Assembly: GCF_026183735.1 (NCBI RefSeq)
Contig: NZ_JAPFRE010000043.1
Span: 1 to 38,768 of the forward strand
Direction of reading: 5' to 3'
Length of the DNA: 38,768 nucleotides
Origin: Alteromonas sp. ASW11-130
Lineage (GTDB): Bacteria > Pseudomonadota > Gammaproteobacteria > Enterobacterales > Alteromonadaceae
Numbering within the stretch: position 1 is the first letter of the stretch; every line of letters starts with the position of its first letter. A program made the translations under genes and the position numbers. The notes beneath the pieces are model-generated. The model was given only the letters and a program-made list of their open reading frames with translations, made no database searches and had not been told where the DNA came from. Shown here in pieces: positions 26,467-36,147 of this stretch.

Positions 26467-27133
26467 TTTCCACCCTACTGGCGAACAATTAACATTGTTC
26501 GCAGAAGGGGCGTTAACACCAGAAGAAGCAGTAGTGCTTTCTGCACACGTAGATTTGTGCGCAAGGTGTAACGACGAGTTTCATCAAAAAACGGAATTGC
26601 TTGCGGCAAAAGTTTTTCATTTAAATGAACCTATGTTGTATCCGTTTCAACATGATTCAATGGTGGAAAACATAACTTCATCTACTATCAAATCAGCTCA
26701 GCCTGTTCAAGGTAGCTCTCACTTCAGCAAGTATATTCGATTGGATAGTTTGCGTTTTACCTTGCCTCGCACCTTACGTAAATTCGCAATAAAAGCAGGC
26801 GGGTGGTCGTATTTAGCGGGTAAGACCTGGCAAGCAGGAATAGAATTTAGCAGTAAGTGGCAAGCCAGTTTTATGTATTTAGAAAAGGGAGGCCATATTC
26901 CCGAACATAAATATGGTGGGAAATCGTTCTGGCTGGTGATTGACGGAGAATTGAACGAGGGTAATAAAGTTTATCGGAAGGGCGATTTTGTCGCTATTGC
27001 AAAAGACGCTTCTAAGGCGCCTCACAGCAATGATGAAAAAGGATGTCTGCTATTTACTTTGCTTGAAAAACCGTTAGTTTTCTCGACGGGTTTAACAAAC
27101 CTGCTAAACCCATCAAGTCATCTCTATTTTTAG
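26459..27133 (+). CDS. chrR: ChrR-type zinc anti-sigma factor with cupin-like C-terminal domain
   Basis: ChrR proteins sequester their ECF sigma factor through an N-terminal zinc anti-sigma domain and release it on exposure to singlet oxygen or hydroperoxides, sensed by a C-terminal cupin. In this 224-residue protein the zinc ligands H5, H30, C34 and C37 (HVDLCARC) fit the motif. The C-terminal part (about 115-215) has a cupin-like beta pattern with HIPEHKYGGKSFWLVIDGEL and APHS. The usual cupin HxH-x3-E metal signature is not complete: H146, H150 and H189 are present, but Y152 and S156 stand where H and E would be expected. It overlaps the sigma gene by eight bases and converges on bamD 12 bases later. 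Confidence 0.88.
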   Translation: MINFHPTGEQLTLFAEGALTPEEAVVLSAHVDLCARCNDEFHQKTELLAAKVFHLNEPMLYPFQHDSMVENITSSTIKSAQPVQGSSHFSKYIRLDSLRFTLPRTLRKFAIKAGGWSYLAGKTWQAGIEFSSKWQASFMYLEKGGHIPEHKYGGKSFWLVIDGELNEGNKVYRKGDFVAIAKDASKAPHSNDEKGCLLFTLLEKPLVFSTGLTNLLNPSSHLYF

Positions 27134-27145
27134 TGCGCGTTTACT

Positions 27146-27910
27146 TTAGCTAATGAAATCGCTGTCAGGATAATTTAGCTTTAAGGTTTTTAACGCATTT
27201 TGTTTTAGCTCTTCCAAACCCAATTCTTCGTAGCTTGAAACCATAATTTCCAGAGCCTGTTGAACCTGATCCGAATTTGGATAGTGTTCGATAACGTATC
27301 GGCCTCGGTTAGCTGCTGCTACATATGCTTGCCTGCGCATATAGAAACGGGCGATCGCAATTTCATAGCGTGCAAGGCGGTTTTTAATATGTACCATACG
27401 CTTGTGAGCGTCGGCGGCATATTTACTATCGGGATGCTCTTCTATCAGTTTTCTGAAGTCATTGAATGCTTCTCGTGACTTTTCCGGATCTCTATCTGCT
27501 CTGTCAATTCCCATCAAATCCTGAAAAAGGTTATTATCGGCATCCATATTTGTCAGGCCACGCATGTAGCGTACATAGTCAACGTCTGAATGATTTGGAT
27601 TTAACCGCAAAAAACGGTCGATAGTGGCTAGAGCCTCATCTGTTTTACTGGCTTTGTAGTAGCTGTAAATCAAATCAAGCTGAACCTGATGAGAAAGTGG
27701 ACCAAACGGGTAGCGTGAGTCGAGCACACTTAACGTTTCTGCTGCGTTACTAAAGTTTCCAGCTGCCATACTTTGTTTTGCTCGTTCATAAAGCTGCTGG
27801 GCACCCATATTCGCCAATGCCAGTTTTTCTTCGTCACTTGATGAGCTACATCCAGACAAGCTTATAGCTGCCCCTAAAAGCACCGGCAAAATAAATCGAG
27901 TCGATTTCAT
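27146..27910 (-). CDS. bamD: Outer membrane assembly lipoprotein BamD
   Basis: BamD is the essential lipoprotein of the BAM complex, which inserts beta-barrel proteins into the outer membrane. The 254-residue precursor has a signal peptide ending in lipobox LSGC with lipidated C21, then a serine-rich linker. TPR-like helical repeats fill the rest (AKQSMAAGNFSNAAETLSVL, then DLIYSYYKASKTDEALATID). Asp after the Ser run is far from +2, so outer-membrane sorting is expected. It is divergent from rluD, the same arrangement as in E. coli (bamD, rluD, pgeF, clpB). Confidence 0.95.
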   Translation of the reverse strand: MKSTRFILPVLLGAAISLSGCSSSSDEEKLALANMGAQQLYERAKQSMAAGNFSNAAETLSVLDSRYPFGPLSHQVQLDLIYSYYKASKTDEALATIDRFLRLNPNHSDVDYVRYMRGLTNMDADNNLFQDLMGIDRADRDPEKSREAFNDFRKLIEEHPDSKYAADAHKRMVHIKNRLARYEIAIARFYMRRQAYVAAANRGRYVIEHYPNSDQVQQALEIMVSSYEELGLEELKQNALKTLKLNYPDSDFIS

Positions 27911-28041
27911 AGCGTATTACATTCCTGCCATTTAATTAATGGTGTCTAAATTGACACAACTGATTGAAGGCATTCTAACGCAATCAGTCTTCAAAGCACT
28001 AGATAAAACCAATAAAGTTTGCAACGAATTGAGTCAAATCT

Positions 28042-28050
28042 TGTTATACT
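28042..28050 (+). promoter_or_regulatory. Extended -10 promoter of rluD
   Basis: TGT-TATACT, an extended -10 element, ends 27 bases before the rluD ATG. No good -35 is visible, as is usual for extended -10 promoters. It would drive rluD-pgeF. Confidence 0.5.
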
Positions 28051-28077
28051 AACGGTTTTCGCGATTACTCAGGTATT

Positions 28078-29070
28078 ATGAGTCAAACCCATACTGATAC
28101 AAACAATATCCATCTTCAAGCTGAAGCCGAACCACGTCATTTCGGACAGAGATTAGATCAGGTTGTTGCTGATTTATTCCCGGAGTACTCACGCTCTAAG
28201 TTAAAAACTTGGATCCAGGCTGGTAAACTCGTCGTCGATGGTGAAATAGTAAGCACTCCACGGCAAAAGGTAACGGGGCATGAACTGATTGAGCTAAATG
28301 CAGAACTTGAAGTTCAGTTAACCAGTCAACCCCAGAATATCAAGCTAAATATTGTTTATGAAGATAACCATATTCTCGTTATAAATAAACCTGCCGATAT
28401 GGTGGTTCACCCAGGAGCAGGTAATCAAGACGGCACTTTATTGAATGCCTTGTTGGCTCATGTACCTAATATTGACAAGGTACCTAGAGCCGGGATCGTT
28501 CACCGTCTCGATAAGGATACAACCGGGCTGATGGTAGTCGCTAAAACAGTTCCGGCGCAAACTCATCTGGTTGAGCAACTTCAACAACGCAGCATGAGTC
28601 GAGAGTACGAGGCTCTGGCAATGGGAACCATGGTTGCAGGGGGTATTGTTGATGCGCCTATCGGTCGACATGCTACCAAACGTACCCACATGGCGGTGCG
28701 AGAAACAGGAAAACCAGCAGTTACCCATTATCGTGTTATTGAAAAGTTTCGCGCCCATACATATGTCAGGTTGAAGCTTGAAACGGGGCGTACCCACCAA
28801 ATTCGTGTACATATGGCGTATATAAAACATCCGCTGGTAGGGGATATCACTTATGGTGGTCGTCCAAAGCTACCAAAGGGTGCGTCTGAAGAATTTGTTA
28901 ATACGTTGCGTCAATATAAACGGCAAGCACTTCATGCTGCCCAGCTATCCTTGCATCACCCTGAGACCGAGGAGTGGATGACATGGCAAGCGCCGCTTCC
29001 ACAAGATATGGTTGAGTTGATCGATGCGGTGCGTGAGGATACCCGACTTAACCCGTTAGATGAGTATTAA
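28078..29070 (+). CDS. rluD: 23S rRNA pseudouridine(1911/1915/1917) synthase RluD
   Basis: RluD converts three uridines of helix 69 of 23S rRNA to pseudouridine, needed for normal ribosome assembly. The 330-residue protein has an N-terminal S4 RNA-binding domain (about 20-80, with RLDQVVADLFPEYSRSKLK). The catalytic domain carries D145 in VHRLDKDTTGLMVVAK. GRTHQIRVHMAYIKHPLVGD follows as the third family motif. Length is close to E. coli RluD (326). The CAGGT before the ATG is a modest ribosome-binding site. It overlaps pgeF by 11 bases. Confidence 0.97.
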   Translation: MSQTHTDTNNIHLQAEAEPRHFGQRLDQVVADLFPEYSRSKLKTWIQAGKLVVDGEIVSTPRQKVTGHELIELNAELEVQLTSQPQNIKLNIVYEDNHILVINKPADMVVHPGAGNQDGTLLNALLAHVPNIDKVPRAGIVHRLDKDTTGLMVVAKTVPAQTHLVEQLQQRSMSREYEALAMGTMVAGGIVDAPIGRHATKRTHMAVRETGKPAVTHYRVIEKFRAHTYVRLKLETGRTHQIRVHMAYIKHPLVGDITYGGRPKLPKGASEEFVNTLRQYKRQALHAAQLSLHHPETEEWMTWQAPLPQDMVELIDAVREDTRLNPLDEY

Positions 29071-29803
29071 CTACGCGTGGTTTAGCCCCGACTGGGATAG
29101 GCCGACGAATATTACGGCCTATGTTTCAACTCGTTTAAATAATAGCGGATACGCAGCAGCTGATGAGCCTTATTCCGAAAATAACATCGCCCTGCATGTT
29201 GATGACGACCCTGAATATGTGTTGCATAACCGCTCAATGCTTCCTTTTTCCGCCAGGCTGTGTTGGTTAAAACAAACGCATAGTAATACGTGCGTTACTT
29301 TACCTTACCTTTCAGATACTGCCGATGCCTCAGTAAGTCGGAGTAAGCAGCATTGGTGCGCAGTCATGACGGCTGATTGCGTTCCAGTATTGATTACTAA
29401 TAAGGAGGGCACAGAAGTCGCCGCCATCCACGCGGGGTGGAAGGGGCTGTCGAATGGGGTGATAAAAAATACATTGCAGTCAATGGATTCAAAACCCGAA
29501 GAGTGTTTGGCTTGGATAGGGCCGGCCATTTGTAAAAACTGTTTTGAGGTTGAGGCCGATTTTTCGGAAAAGTTCAGCGCTTGGCCCCACACGATCGAAA
29601 AAAATTCAGTAGGAAAAGCATTTATAGACCTACCTGAAATCACTCGTTGTCAATTACATGCTTTTGGACTTACGCGTGTAACCTTATCTAATCTTTGTAC
29701 CTACGAAAATGAATCTTTGTTTTTTTCACATCGCAGAGCACAACACCAAGGACTCTTAGCAACAGGACGCATGGTTTCAGTAATCGGTATCAACAGCCGC
29801 TGA
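29060..29803 (+). CDS. pgeF: Peptidoglycan editing factor PgeF (YfiH, laccase-domain)
   Basis: PgeF prevents or corrects misincorporation of amino acids in the peptidoglycan precursor; older annotation calls it polyphenol oxidase. The 247-residue protein is a single Cu/Zn laccase-like domain. The metal triad appears as H74 (KQTHSN), C107 (MTADCVPVLI) and H124 (AAIHAGWKGL). GPAICKNCFEVEADF is also conserved. Its ATG lies within the last codons of rluD (11-base overlap), so translation is probably coupled. E. coli has the same rluD-pgeF-clpB order. Confidence 0.95.
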   Translation: MSINYAWFSPDWDRPTNITAYVSTRLNNSGYAAADEPYSENNIALHVDDDPEYVLHNRSMLPFSARLCWLKQTHSNTCVTLPYLSDTADASVSRSKQHWCAVMTADCVPVLITNKEGTEVAAIHAGWKGLSNGVIKNTLQSMDSKPEECLAWIGPAICKNCFEVEADFSEKFSAWPHTIEKNSVGKAFIDLPEITRCQLHAFGLTRVTLSNLCTYENESLFFSHRRAQHQGLLATGRMVSVIGINSR

Positions 29804-29829
29804 AAGTTTTCCAATTTTTCTACTATTCT

Positions 29830-29858
29830 CTTGAAAGCAACATTCTGCATACCCATTA
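29830..29858 (+). promoter_or_regulatory. Sigma-32 heat-shock promoter of clpB
   Basis: CTTGAAA (29830-29836), 14 bases, then ACCCATTA (29851-29858). The -35 is a perfect match to the RpoH consensus CTTGAAA and the -10 contains the CCCAT core, with canonical spacing. It lies about 30 bases upstream of the clpB ATG. Confidence 0.8.
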
Positions 29859-29889
29859 ATCAGTTGACGTAATTTAAAAGAGATCTGCT

Positions 29890-32463
29890 ATGAGACTTGA
29901 CAGATTTACCAGTAAATTTCAGCTTGCAATTTCTGATGCTCAATCTTTGGCATTAGGAAGAGACCACCAGTTTATTGAGCCTGTGCACTTGATGACAGCT
30001 ATGTTAAATCAGCAAGGAGGGTCTGTTAGACCGCTTCTTGACCAGGCAAGTATTAACGTGAACGGGTTTCGTTCTGCATTGAGTCAAGCAATTGAACGTA
30101 TCCCTCGTGTGGAAGGTATTGGTGGAGATATTCAGCTAAGTAAAGATAGTGGCATGCTGCTAAATCTGTGTGACAAAATCGCTCAGCAGCGTAAAGATGA
30201 ATACATTACGTCAGAAATTTTCGTTTTAGCAGCGTTACAGGATAAAGGGCGATTAGGAGAAATTTTAAAAGAGCTTGGTGCCTCAAAAGAAAAAATTGAG
30301 AATGCTATCGATAACATGCGTGGAGGTCAAAAAGTTACCGATCCTAACGCCGAAGATGTGCGCCAAGCGCTCGAAAAATTCACCACCGATTTAACCGAGC
30401 GGGCAGAGCAAGGCAAATTAGATCCGGTTATAGGTCGAGACGAAGAAATACGTCGAACTGTTCAAGTTTTGCAACGCCGCACTAAAAATAATCCTGTTTT
30501 GATTGGTGAACCAGGTGTGGGTAAGACTGCTATCGTTGAGGGACTGGCTCAACGAATCATTAATGGGGAAGTGCCCGAGGGGCTTAAGAATAAGCGCGTA
30601 TTAGCGCTCGACATGGGGGCGTTGGTCGCTGGGGCAAAGTATAGGGGGGAGTTTGAAGAACGCCTAAAGGCAGTGTTAAACGAGCTTTCTAAAGAAGAGG
30701 GACGAGTCATTCTGTTCATCGATGAGTTGCACACAATGGTGGGCGCTGGCAAGGGTGACGGAGCTATGGATGCGGGCAATATGCTTAAACCTGCATTGGC
30801 AAGAGGCGAACTTCACTGTGTTGGGGCCACCACATTAGATGAATACCGCCAATATATCGAGAAAGATGCTGCCCTTGAACGCCGGTTCCAAAAAGTTCTG
30901 GTCAACGAACCCTCTGTTGAAGATACCATCGCTATTTTGCGTGGTTTAAAGGAAAGATATGAGTTGCATCACTCGGTTGATATAACCGATCCCGCTATCG
31001 TGGCTGCGGCGAGTTTATCTCATCGATACATAAGTGACCGACAATTGCCGGATAAGGCAATCGATTTAATTGATGAAGCGGCCTCCAGTATCAGGTTGCA
31101 GATAGATTCGAAACCAGAAGAAATGGATCGTCTTGAACGTAGAATCATCCAACTTAAGCTAGAAGAACAAGCGTTAGCTAAAGAAACAGATGAAGCAAGT
31201 CATAAGCGACTTGAGATTATAGAGCTTGAACGTGAGCAAGCTGAAAATAAATATTCAGAGTTAGAATCTGTATGGAAAGACGAAAAAGAAGCCATGCAGG
31301 GCACCCAAACCATAAAGTCAGAACTGGAGCAAGCTAAGCTTGATTTAGAGATAGCGCGCAGGGCTTCTGACCTGAGCAGAATGTCGGAGTTGCAGTACGG
31401 TCGTATTCCAGAGCTTGAAATGAAACTGGAAAAAGCGGCTGAGAACGAAACACGCGAAACCAGCTTGCTCAAGAATAAAGTAACCGATGCTGAAATAGCT
31501 TATGTATTGTCCAGGTGGACTGGAATCCCTGTGGCCAAAATGCTCGAAGGCGAAAGAGAAAAGCTATTGCGAATGGAAGACGTTCTGCATAAGCGTGTGG
31601 TTGGGCAAAGTGAAGCTGTAAACGCAGTATCAAACGCAATTCGGCGGTCGAGAGCTGGTTTAGCAGACCCAAACAGACCTATCGGGTCATTTTTATTCCT
31701 TGGTCCCACTGGGGTGGGAAAAACAGAGCTTTGTAAGGCATTAGCAGGCTTTATGTTCGATACAGAAGAGGCAATGGTACGTATTGACATGTCTGAATTT
31801 ATGGAAAAACACTCAGTAGCCAGACTAGTGGGCGCGCCTCCAGGATATGTAGGCTATGAAGAGGGCGGGTACTTAACAGAAGCAGTAAGAAGGAAGCCTT
31901 ATTCAGTTATTTTGTTAGATGAGGTGGAAAAGGCTCATCCAGACGTGTTTAATATTCTACTCCAAGTGTTGGACGATGGTCGATTGACAGACGGACAAGG
32001 GCGTACAGTTGATTTTAAAAACACGGTTGTCATTATGACGTCTAACCTTGGCTCTGATGTCATCCAGGATAAGAGTGACGATAGCCAGTATGATGAAATG
32101 AAAGCTGCGGTGATGTCAGTGGTCGGTCAGCATTTTAGACCAGAGTTTATAAATCGAGTAGACGATATCGTGGTATTCCATCCTCTGGGCAAAGAACAAA
32201 TTAAGTCTATTGCTAAAATCCAGCTGGCCTCATTACGTCAGCGTTTAGCCGAAAAAGGATTCAAACTTGAACTCTCGGCTCAAGCAATGGATAAATTAGC
32301 CGATGCTGGATTCGACCCTGTTTTTGGTGCGCGGCCGCTAAAAAGAGCTATTCAAACGCAAATTGAAAATCCGCTAGCTCAAAAGTTGCTTTCTGGGGAT
32401 ATTTTACCAGACGCAACAATCAGAATTGATTGTGAAGAAGACCAATTGATCGTGTCGTCGTGA
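29890..32463 (+). CDS. clpB: ATP-dependent disaggregase ClpB
   Basis: ClpB is a hexameric AAA+ chaperone that, with DnaK, threads proteins out of heat-induced aggregates. The 857-residue length equals E. coli ClpB. Domains in order: Clp-N double repeat (1-145); AAA1 with Walker [10 protein letters not shown] (206-214) and Walker B ILFIDELH; the coiled-coil middle domain (about 405-525); AAA2 with Walker [10 protein letters not shown] (605-613, K611) and [11 protein letters not shown]; and the C-terminal D2-small domain. [10 protein letters not shown] is the pore loop region of AAA1 and GYVGYEEGG that of AAA2. AAGAGA precedes the ATG. A sigma-32 promoter lies upstream. Confidence 0.98.
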   Translation: MRLDRFTSKFQLAISDAQSLALGRDHQFIEPVHLMTAMLNQQGGSVRPLLDQASINVNGFRSALSQAIERIPRVEGIGGDIQLSKDSGMLLNLCDKIAQQRKDEYITSEIFVLAALQDKGRLGEILKELGASKEKIENAIDNMRGGQKVTDPNAEDVRQALEKFTTDLTERAEQGKLDPVIGRDEEIRRTVQVLQRRTKNNPVLIGEPGVGKTAIVEGLAQRIINGEVPEGLKNKRVLALDMGALVAGAKYRGEFEERLKAVLNELSKEEGRVILFIDELHTMVGAGKGDGAMDAGNMLKPALARGELHCVGATTLDEYRQYIEKDAALERRFQKVLVNEPSVEDTIAILRGLKERYELHHSVDITDPAIVAAASLSHRYISDRQLPDKAIDLIDEAASSIRLQIDSKPEEMDRLERRIIQLKLEEQALAKETDEASHKRLEIIELEREQAENKYSELESVWKDEKEAMQGTQTIKSELEQAKLDLEIARRASDLSRMSELQYGRIPELEMKLEKAAENETRETSLLKNKVTDAEIAYVLSRWTGIPVAKMLEGEREKLLRMEDVLHKRVVGQSEAVNAVSNAIRRSRAGLADPNRPIGSFLFLGPTGVGKTELCKALAGFMFDTEEAMVRIDMSEFMEKHSVARLVGAPPGYVGYEEGGYLTEAVRRKPYSVILLDEVEKAHPDVFNILLQVLDDGRLTDGQGRTVDFKNTVVIMTSNLGSDVIQDKSDDSQYDEMKAAVMSVVGQHFRPEFINRVDDIVVFHPLGKEQIKSIAKIQLASLRQRLAEKGFKLELSAQAMDKLADAGFDPVFGARPLKRAIQTQIENPLAQKLLSGDILPDATIRIDCEEDQLIVSS

Positions 32464-32465
32464 AA

Positions 32466-32491
32466 AAGGCAGTGGTTGAAGCCACTGCCTT
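32466..32491 (-). terminator. Terminator of the PrsT-like gene (also close behind clpB)
   Basis: AAGGCAGTGG (32466-32475) and CCACTGCCTT (32482-32491) form a 10-bp stem. On the minus strand it is followed by TTTTT, a classical terminator for the TPR gene. On the plus strand it begins two bases after the clpB stop but lacks a T-run. Confidence 0.8.
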
Positions 32492-32505
32492 AAAGTTCAA
32501 GAAGA

Positions 32506-35292
32506 TTATCTCAACGAGTCTCTTAAGAGAATTGCTTTCTCCTTTTCGGGAAAGGATTTTTCAAATGTTTTATTTTCTTCAAATACCTTCAATGCTTCAT
32601 CATAGCGACCAAGTTCGGCCAAGGTGTAAGCTAAATGGTAGTGTAGGCTTGGGCTTGAGGCATTTAACGTATAGGACTGACGTAACTTATCTAAAGCCGT
32701 TTTATGCTTGCCAGATAATGCGAGTAGCCATCCTTTTGTATCTATTAGAGATGCTGAATCGGGAGCAATTTGCAACGCTTGGTCTATAAAAGTATGAGCC
32801 TTTTGTAAATCTTTTTCGGCGTAAATATTAGCAAGATTATTAAGGACAAAATGACGATTAGTTAAACCTTCAACTGTTAACAATGCCTCGTAGTGGGGGA
32901 GTGCCTTAGCAAAGCTCCTGTCTAAATAGTATATATCGGCGAGTAGATGCCGAGCGAAATAGTTATCTGGCTGTATTTCAGTTAACGCACTCAAATAGCG
33001 GGTCATTTCATCGCGGAAATGTCCGTTTTGTGCCATTTCATACATTCTAATCATCGCTAACGTGAATTGCGGATTTGCTTCATGGGCGCGTTTATAAAAT
33101 GTAAAAGCCTGTTCAAATTTCTTTTTGGCTTGACTAAGCTCTCCCCGGATGAGAAAAGTATTTGGATTATCACCAAACTTCTCTATTAATGCTTGAGTTG
33201 CATCTTCAGCTAACGGTAAATCGTTTTGTTGAATGTAAAAACGAGCCAGTTCAAGATAGGGAATAATGTCGTCGCCCGCAATATCGACTGCTGTCGTAAG
33301 TGATTTTTTTGCACCTGTTTTGTCTTCGGCAGAGAGTTGATACTTACTAAGTTGAATAAGACGCTGCGGTTGCGTCGTCCAATGAGCGTAAGCAATATCT
33401 AGTTGTTTTTGTGCTTCTTCTTTTCTGCCGAGTTCAATGAGTAACTCAGCCTTTCTTAGCGTATAAGTTGCTGATAGTCGCTTAATTGCCAGCAATTGAT
33501 TGATTTCACTTAGTGCATTTCTGTAATCTTTTTGTTGTTGGTAAACCGAAACCAGCAGCTCCCGAGGGCGAACATCGTTTTTATTGATTGCTTTAGCTGA
33601 CACAAGATGTTCAATCGCTTGTTCAAAACGATTTTGAATAATGTTCAGCTGTCCAGCCAGCAGAAGTGCTGATACATTTTTCTTATCAATTTCCAATGCT
33701 TTTTTAATACCAGCATTAGCCTTTTCAATATCATTGTTAGCAAAGTCTATACGCGCTTTGCCAACGATCGCCCCCATCAACGTCGGGTGCTGTTCCAGTA
33801 CTTTATCAATGATGACGCTGGCTTCATCTAGCTTGCCCATACGGATTAACACTTCAGCGAGTAAAACCTGATACCCTGCGTTGTCAGGCTCTTTTTGGGT
33901 GAGTTTCTTCGCATAGATAAGGGCATCTTCAAACGCTTCTTGTTGGCTTAATAGTATCGTTTTTAGTTGTAAAACTTCCTTTTTTTCTGAATCTGCTAGC
34001 TGGTCAGCTAATAAACTTAACGCTTCATCTCGTTCACCTTTATTAAGCAATATTTTTGAGCGCAGTATTGCCACTTCTGGTGTATTCGGAAAGTTTGCTT
34101 CAATGGCAGGCATCAGCTGCTCACACTTAAAACGTCTACGGATTGTGAGATAAAGTTCACAAGCCAGACTGGCAACCTGTATATTTTGAACGACCACATC
34201 TTCATGCTTCTTTAGAATATTCAACGCATCTTTCACATACCCAACTCGTAGTAGAGAGTCGATTAACATACCTAGTAATTCAGGGGTCGCGTCCCGATCT
34301 GATAGATATCTTGATAACGAGGTGCTGGCTAAATCATGGTTTCCATTAATATAAGCCACTACACCTGCGATGAGGCTCAATTCTAGTTTCTGACTTAATT
34401 GCTGATCGGTTAAAAGACTGAGCTGCTCACTTAATTCGGTAAGAATTTTATCAGCTTCCAACTGATTTTCTGTAAGTGCTAAAATTCTTGCTTTTAATAA
34501 CTTATTTTGGATATCGCCCGGTGTTTGTTTTTCTATCTCTTTAACCAAATCACTGGCTTCTGCATAGTGGCCCCGCTGCGCCAGGGCGCTAGCCAACGCA
34601 CGCATCACTGAAGGGTTTTCGGGCGCAATGGCATAAGCCTGCCGATATAATGTCATCGCCGTATCGAATTCGTTTCGGCTTTCATTTAATTTAGCCATAA
34701 CTAAAAGCATGTCTGGATCGCGTGCTTGTATCTGTTTGGCTTGGCTTAACAGTTGCTCTGCCTCGTTCAAGCGGCCATTATCTATGTAAAGAGTGGCAAG
34801 ACTGGTTAGTAATGGAACGGAACTGCTATATGCGGGTAAGTGCTTTTCGTACAGAGCAATGGCTTTGTCTCTTTCATTCTCGCGAACATATGCTGTACCT
34901 GCGAGCAGCACTATTGCAAGTTTTGTGTCTCTTTCTAATTTTTGCTTACGCAGCATGTCATAAATTTTATCGTATTTACCTGAAAATAAATATGCGCGCG
35001 CGAGCGGCGCTAATACTAAGTTTTCATCGCCTCCTGCCTCTAAGACTTCTTCAAACTCAATTATCGCGTCCCTTATATAACCGTCGATCAGCAGGATTCT
35101 GCCCATTAATAATTTAGACGGCAAATGAGATGGGTTCTCTTGCAACACATTTTTCAATAAGATATAGGCATCTTGCACTTCACCTTCAGTGAAGGCAAGT
35201 AACGCTTTATCGTACGAATCAGCCACCGTCGCTTGCGCACCTGATACCAGCAACGCAGTAGAAATAAATAGAGCAGAAAGGGCCTTTTTCAC
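32506..35292 (-). CDS. PrsT-like TPR-repeat protein (PEP-CTERM system)
   Basis: This 928-residue exported protein is built almost wholly of tetratricopeptide repeats. A signal peptide is clear (MKKALSALFISTALLVSGAQA, cleavage near 21). The first repeats (KALLAFTEGEVQDAYILLKN, then ARAYLFSGKYDKIYDMLRKQ) closely resemble PrsT, the TPR protein that accompanies exosortase/PEP-CTERM systems. PrsT proteins are usually lipoproteins; here no lipobox cysteine is visible, so it should be periplasmic. GTG start with AGGAG upstream. The two neighbouring minus-strand genes encode PEP-CTERM-type substrates, which strengthens the call. Its function is probably scaffolding of surface-protein or exopolysaccharide assembly, which is not established. 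Confidence 0.75.
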   Translation of the reverse strand: MKKALSALFISTALLVSGAQATVADSYDKALLAFTEGEVQDAYILLKNVLQENPSHLPSKLLMGRILLIDGYIRDAIIEFEEVLEAGGDENLVLAPLARAYLFSGKYDKIYDMLRKQKLERDTKLAIVLLAGTAYVRENERDKAIALYEKHLPAYSSSVPLLTSLATLYIDNGRLNEAEQLLSQAKQIQARDPDMLLVMAKLNESRNEFDTAMTLYRQAYAIAPENPSVMRALASALAQRGHYAEASDLVKEIEKQTPGDIQNKLLKARILALTENQLEADKILTELSEQLSLLTDQQLSQKLELSLIAGVVAYINGNHDLASTSLSRYLSDRDATPELLGMLIDSLLRVGYVKDALNILKKHEDVVVQNIQVASLACELYLTIRRRFKCEQLMPAIEANFPNTPEVAILRSKILLNKGERDEALSLLADQLADSEKKEVLQLKTILLSQQEAFEDALIYAKKLTQKEPDNAGYQVLLAEVLIRMGKLDEASVIIDKVLEQHPTLMGAIVGKARIDFANNDIEKANAGIKKALEIDKKNVSALLLAGQLNIIQNRFEQAIEHLVSAKAINKNDVRPRELLVSVYQQQKDYRNALSEINQLLAIKRLSATYTLRKAELLIELGRKEEAQKQLDIAYAHWTTQPQRLIQLSKYQLSAEDKTGAKKSLTTAVDIAGDDIIPYLELARFYIQQNDLPLAEDATQALIEKFGDNPNTFLIRGELSQAKKKFEQAFTFYKRAHEANPQFTLAMIRMYEMAQNGHFRDEMTRYLSALTEIQPDNYFARHLLADIYYLDRSFAKALPHYEALLTVEGLTNRHFVLNNLANIYAEKDLQKAHTFIDQALQIAPDSASLIDTKGWLLALSGKHKTALDKLRQSYTLNASSPSLHYHLAYTLAELGRYDEALKVFEENKTFEKSFPEKEKAILLRDSLR

Positions 35293-35355
35293 ATCAACTC
35301 CTAATGTAAGCCTCAGTATAGTTTCACAGAGTGTAATAAAGTTACTAGAAAGAAA

Positions 35356-35379
35356 AAAGCCCCGTATTTACGGGGCTTT
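35356..35379 (-). terminator. Terminator of first PEP-CTERM gene
   Basis: AAAGCCCCGT (35356-35365), loop ATTT, ACGGGGCTTT (35370-35379): a perfect 10-bp GC-rich stem. On the minus strand it is followed by a run of T, so it ends the 35404-36147 gene. Confidence 0.9.
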
Positions 35380-35403
35380 CTTGGGGAGCGGCAAGTATGA
35401 TCG

Positions 35404-36147
35404 TTAAACCACACGCCGACGATACATTATTACAGCCAATAACACTGCCAATAATGCCCCTGTAGCCGGAGTGGGAACCTCGCCAGTAGGCTCGCTGGCA
35501 TGTGTAGTAAGCGCCAAAATTTTGAATTTATCATTTCCACCTATAGCTCCGTCCGCAGAGCCAAAAACTGAGTTGTATGCGCCAATTAACCAGTATTTAG
35601 CTTCAGTTGCTACACCGGTTAAAGCGTGGCCTCCCACACCAACATTACCTAAGTTAATTATCGAAGCACTTACATCTTTTACTTGCTCCCAAGTTTGACC
35701 CGCTAACGTTGGTAATGTATTAAAAGCAAGAATCGAAATGTCAGCATAGCCATAATTACCGTTATCGTAGGCCCAGCCTAAATTAATATTGGTTAATGAT
35801 ACAGCTTCATCGAAAGTAAATAACAACATGTCGGTATCGTTAAATCCATCGATGGCATGGCTATCACCACTGTTACGGTTATAATTTAAAAGCCCGTGAG
35901 AATTACTTGCAACAGTGGCATTTTGAACAGTATCAGGATTGTCAGCTTCCCTAGTATCAGACCATGCAGTAACGATAACTGAATTATCAGTTTTATTTTG
36001 AGTTATAGTGTTACCGTCATAGTTTCCTGAACCATAGTGCGTATCACCTGTCGTGCTAAAATTCCAAGTAGTGTCTTCTGCGATTGCAACGTGCGCGCTT
36101 CCCAAACATAAGGCAAACGCTGCGAAAATACCCTTACTCAATTTCAT
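35404..36147 (-). CDS. PEP-CTERM-type exosortase-dependent surface protein (copy 1)
   Basis: This 247-residue exported protein has a signal peptide (MKLSKGIFAAFALCLGSAHVAIA, about 1-23) and a tripartite C-terminal sorting signal. The latter comprises PTPATG (225-230), a hydrophobic helix (about 230-241) and the basic cluster YRRR. The motif is a variant of PEP-CTERM lacking the glutamate. Exosortases are known to recognise such tails for surface release or anchoring. The body is beta-rich with DTDMLLFTFDEAVSLTNINLGWA and EAKYWLIGAYNSVFG, resembling the XDP1-type exosortase-dependent surface proteins; the role is unknown. AGGAG precedes the ATG. It is paralogous to the next minus-strand gene. 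Confidence 0.8.
   Translation of the reverse strand: MKLSKGIFAAFALCLGSAHVAIAEDTTWNFSTTGDTHYGSGNYDGNTITQNKTDNSVIVTAWSDTREADNPDTVQNATVASNSHGLLNYNRNSGDSHAIDGFNDTDMLLFTFDEAVSLTNINLGWAYDNGNYGYADISILAFNTLPTLAGQTWEQVKDVSASIINLGNVGVGGHALTGVATEAKYWLIGAYNSVFGSADGAIGGNDKFKILALTTHASEPTGEVPTPATGALLAVLLAVIMYRRRVV

Noticed and set aside
28029..28050. TTGAGT plus TATACT as a full sigma-70 promoter for rluD
   Set aside because: The spacer is only 10 bases; the extended -10 alone explains the site better.
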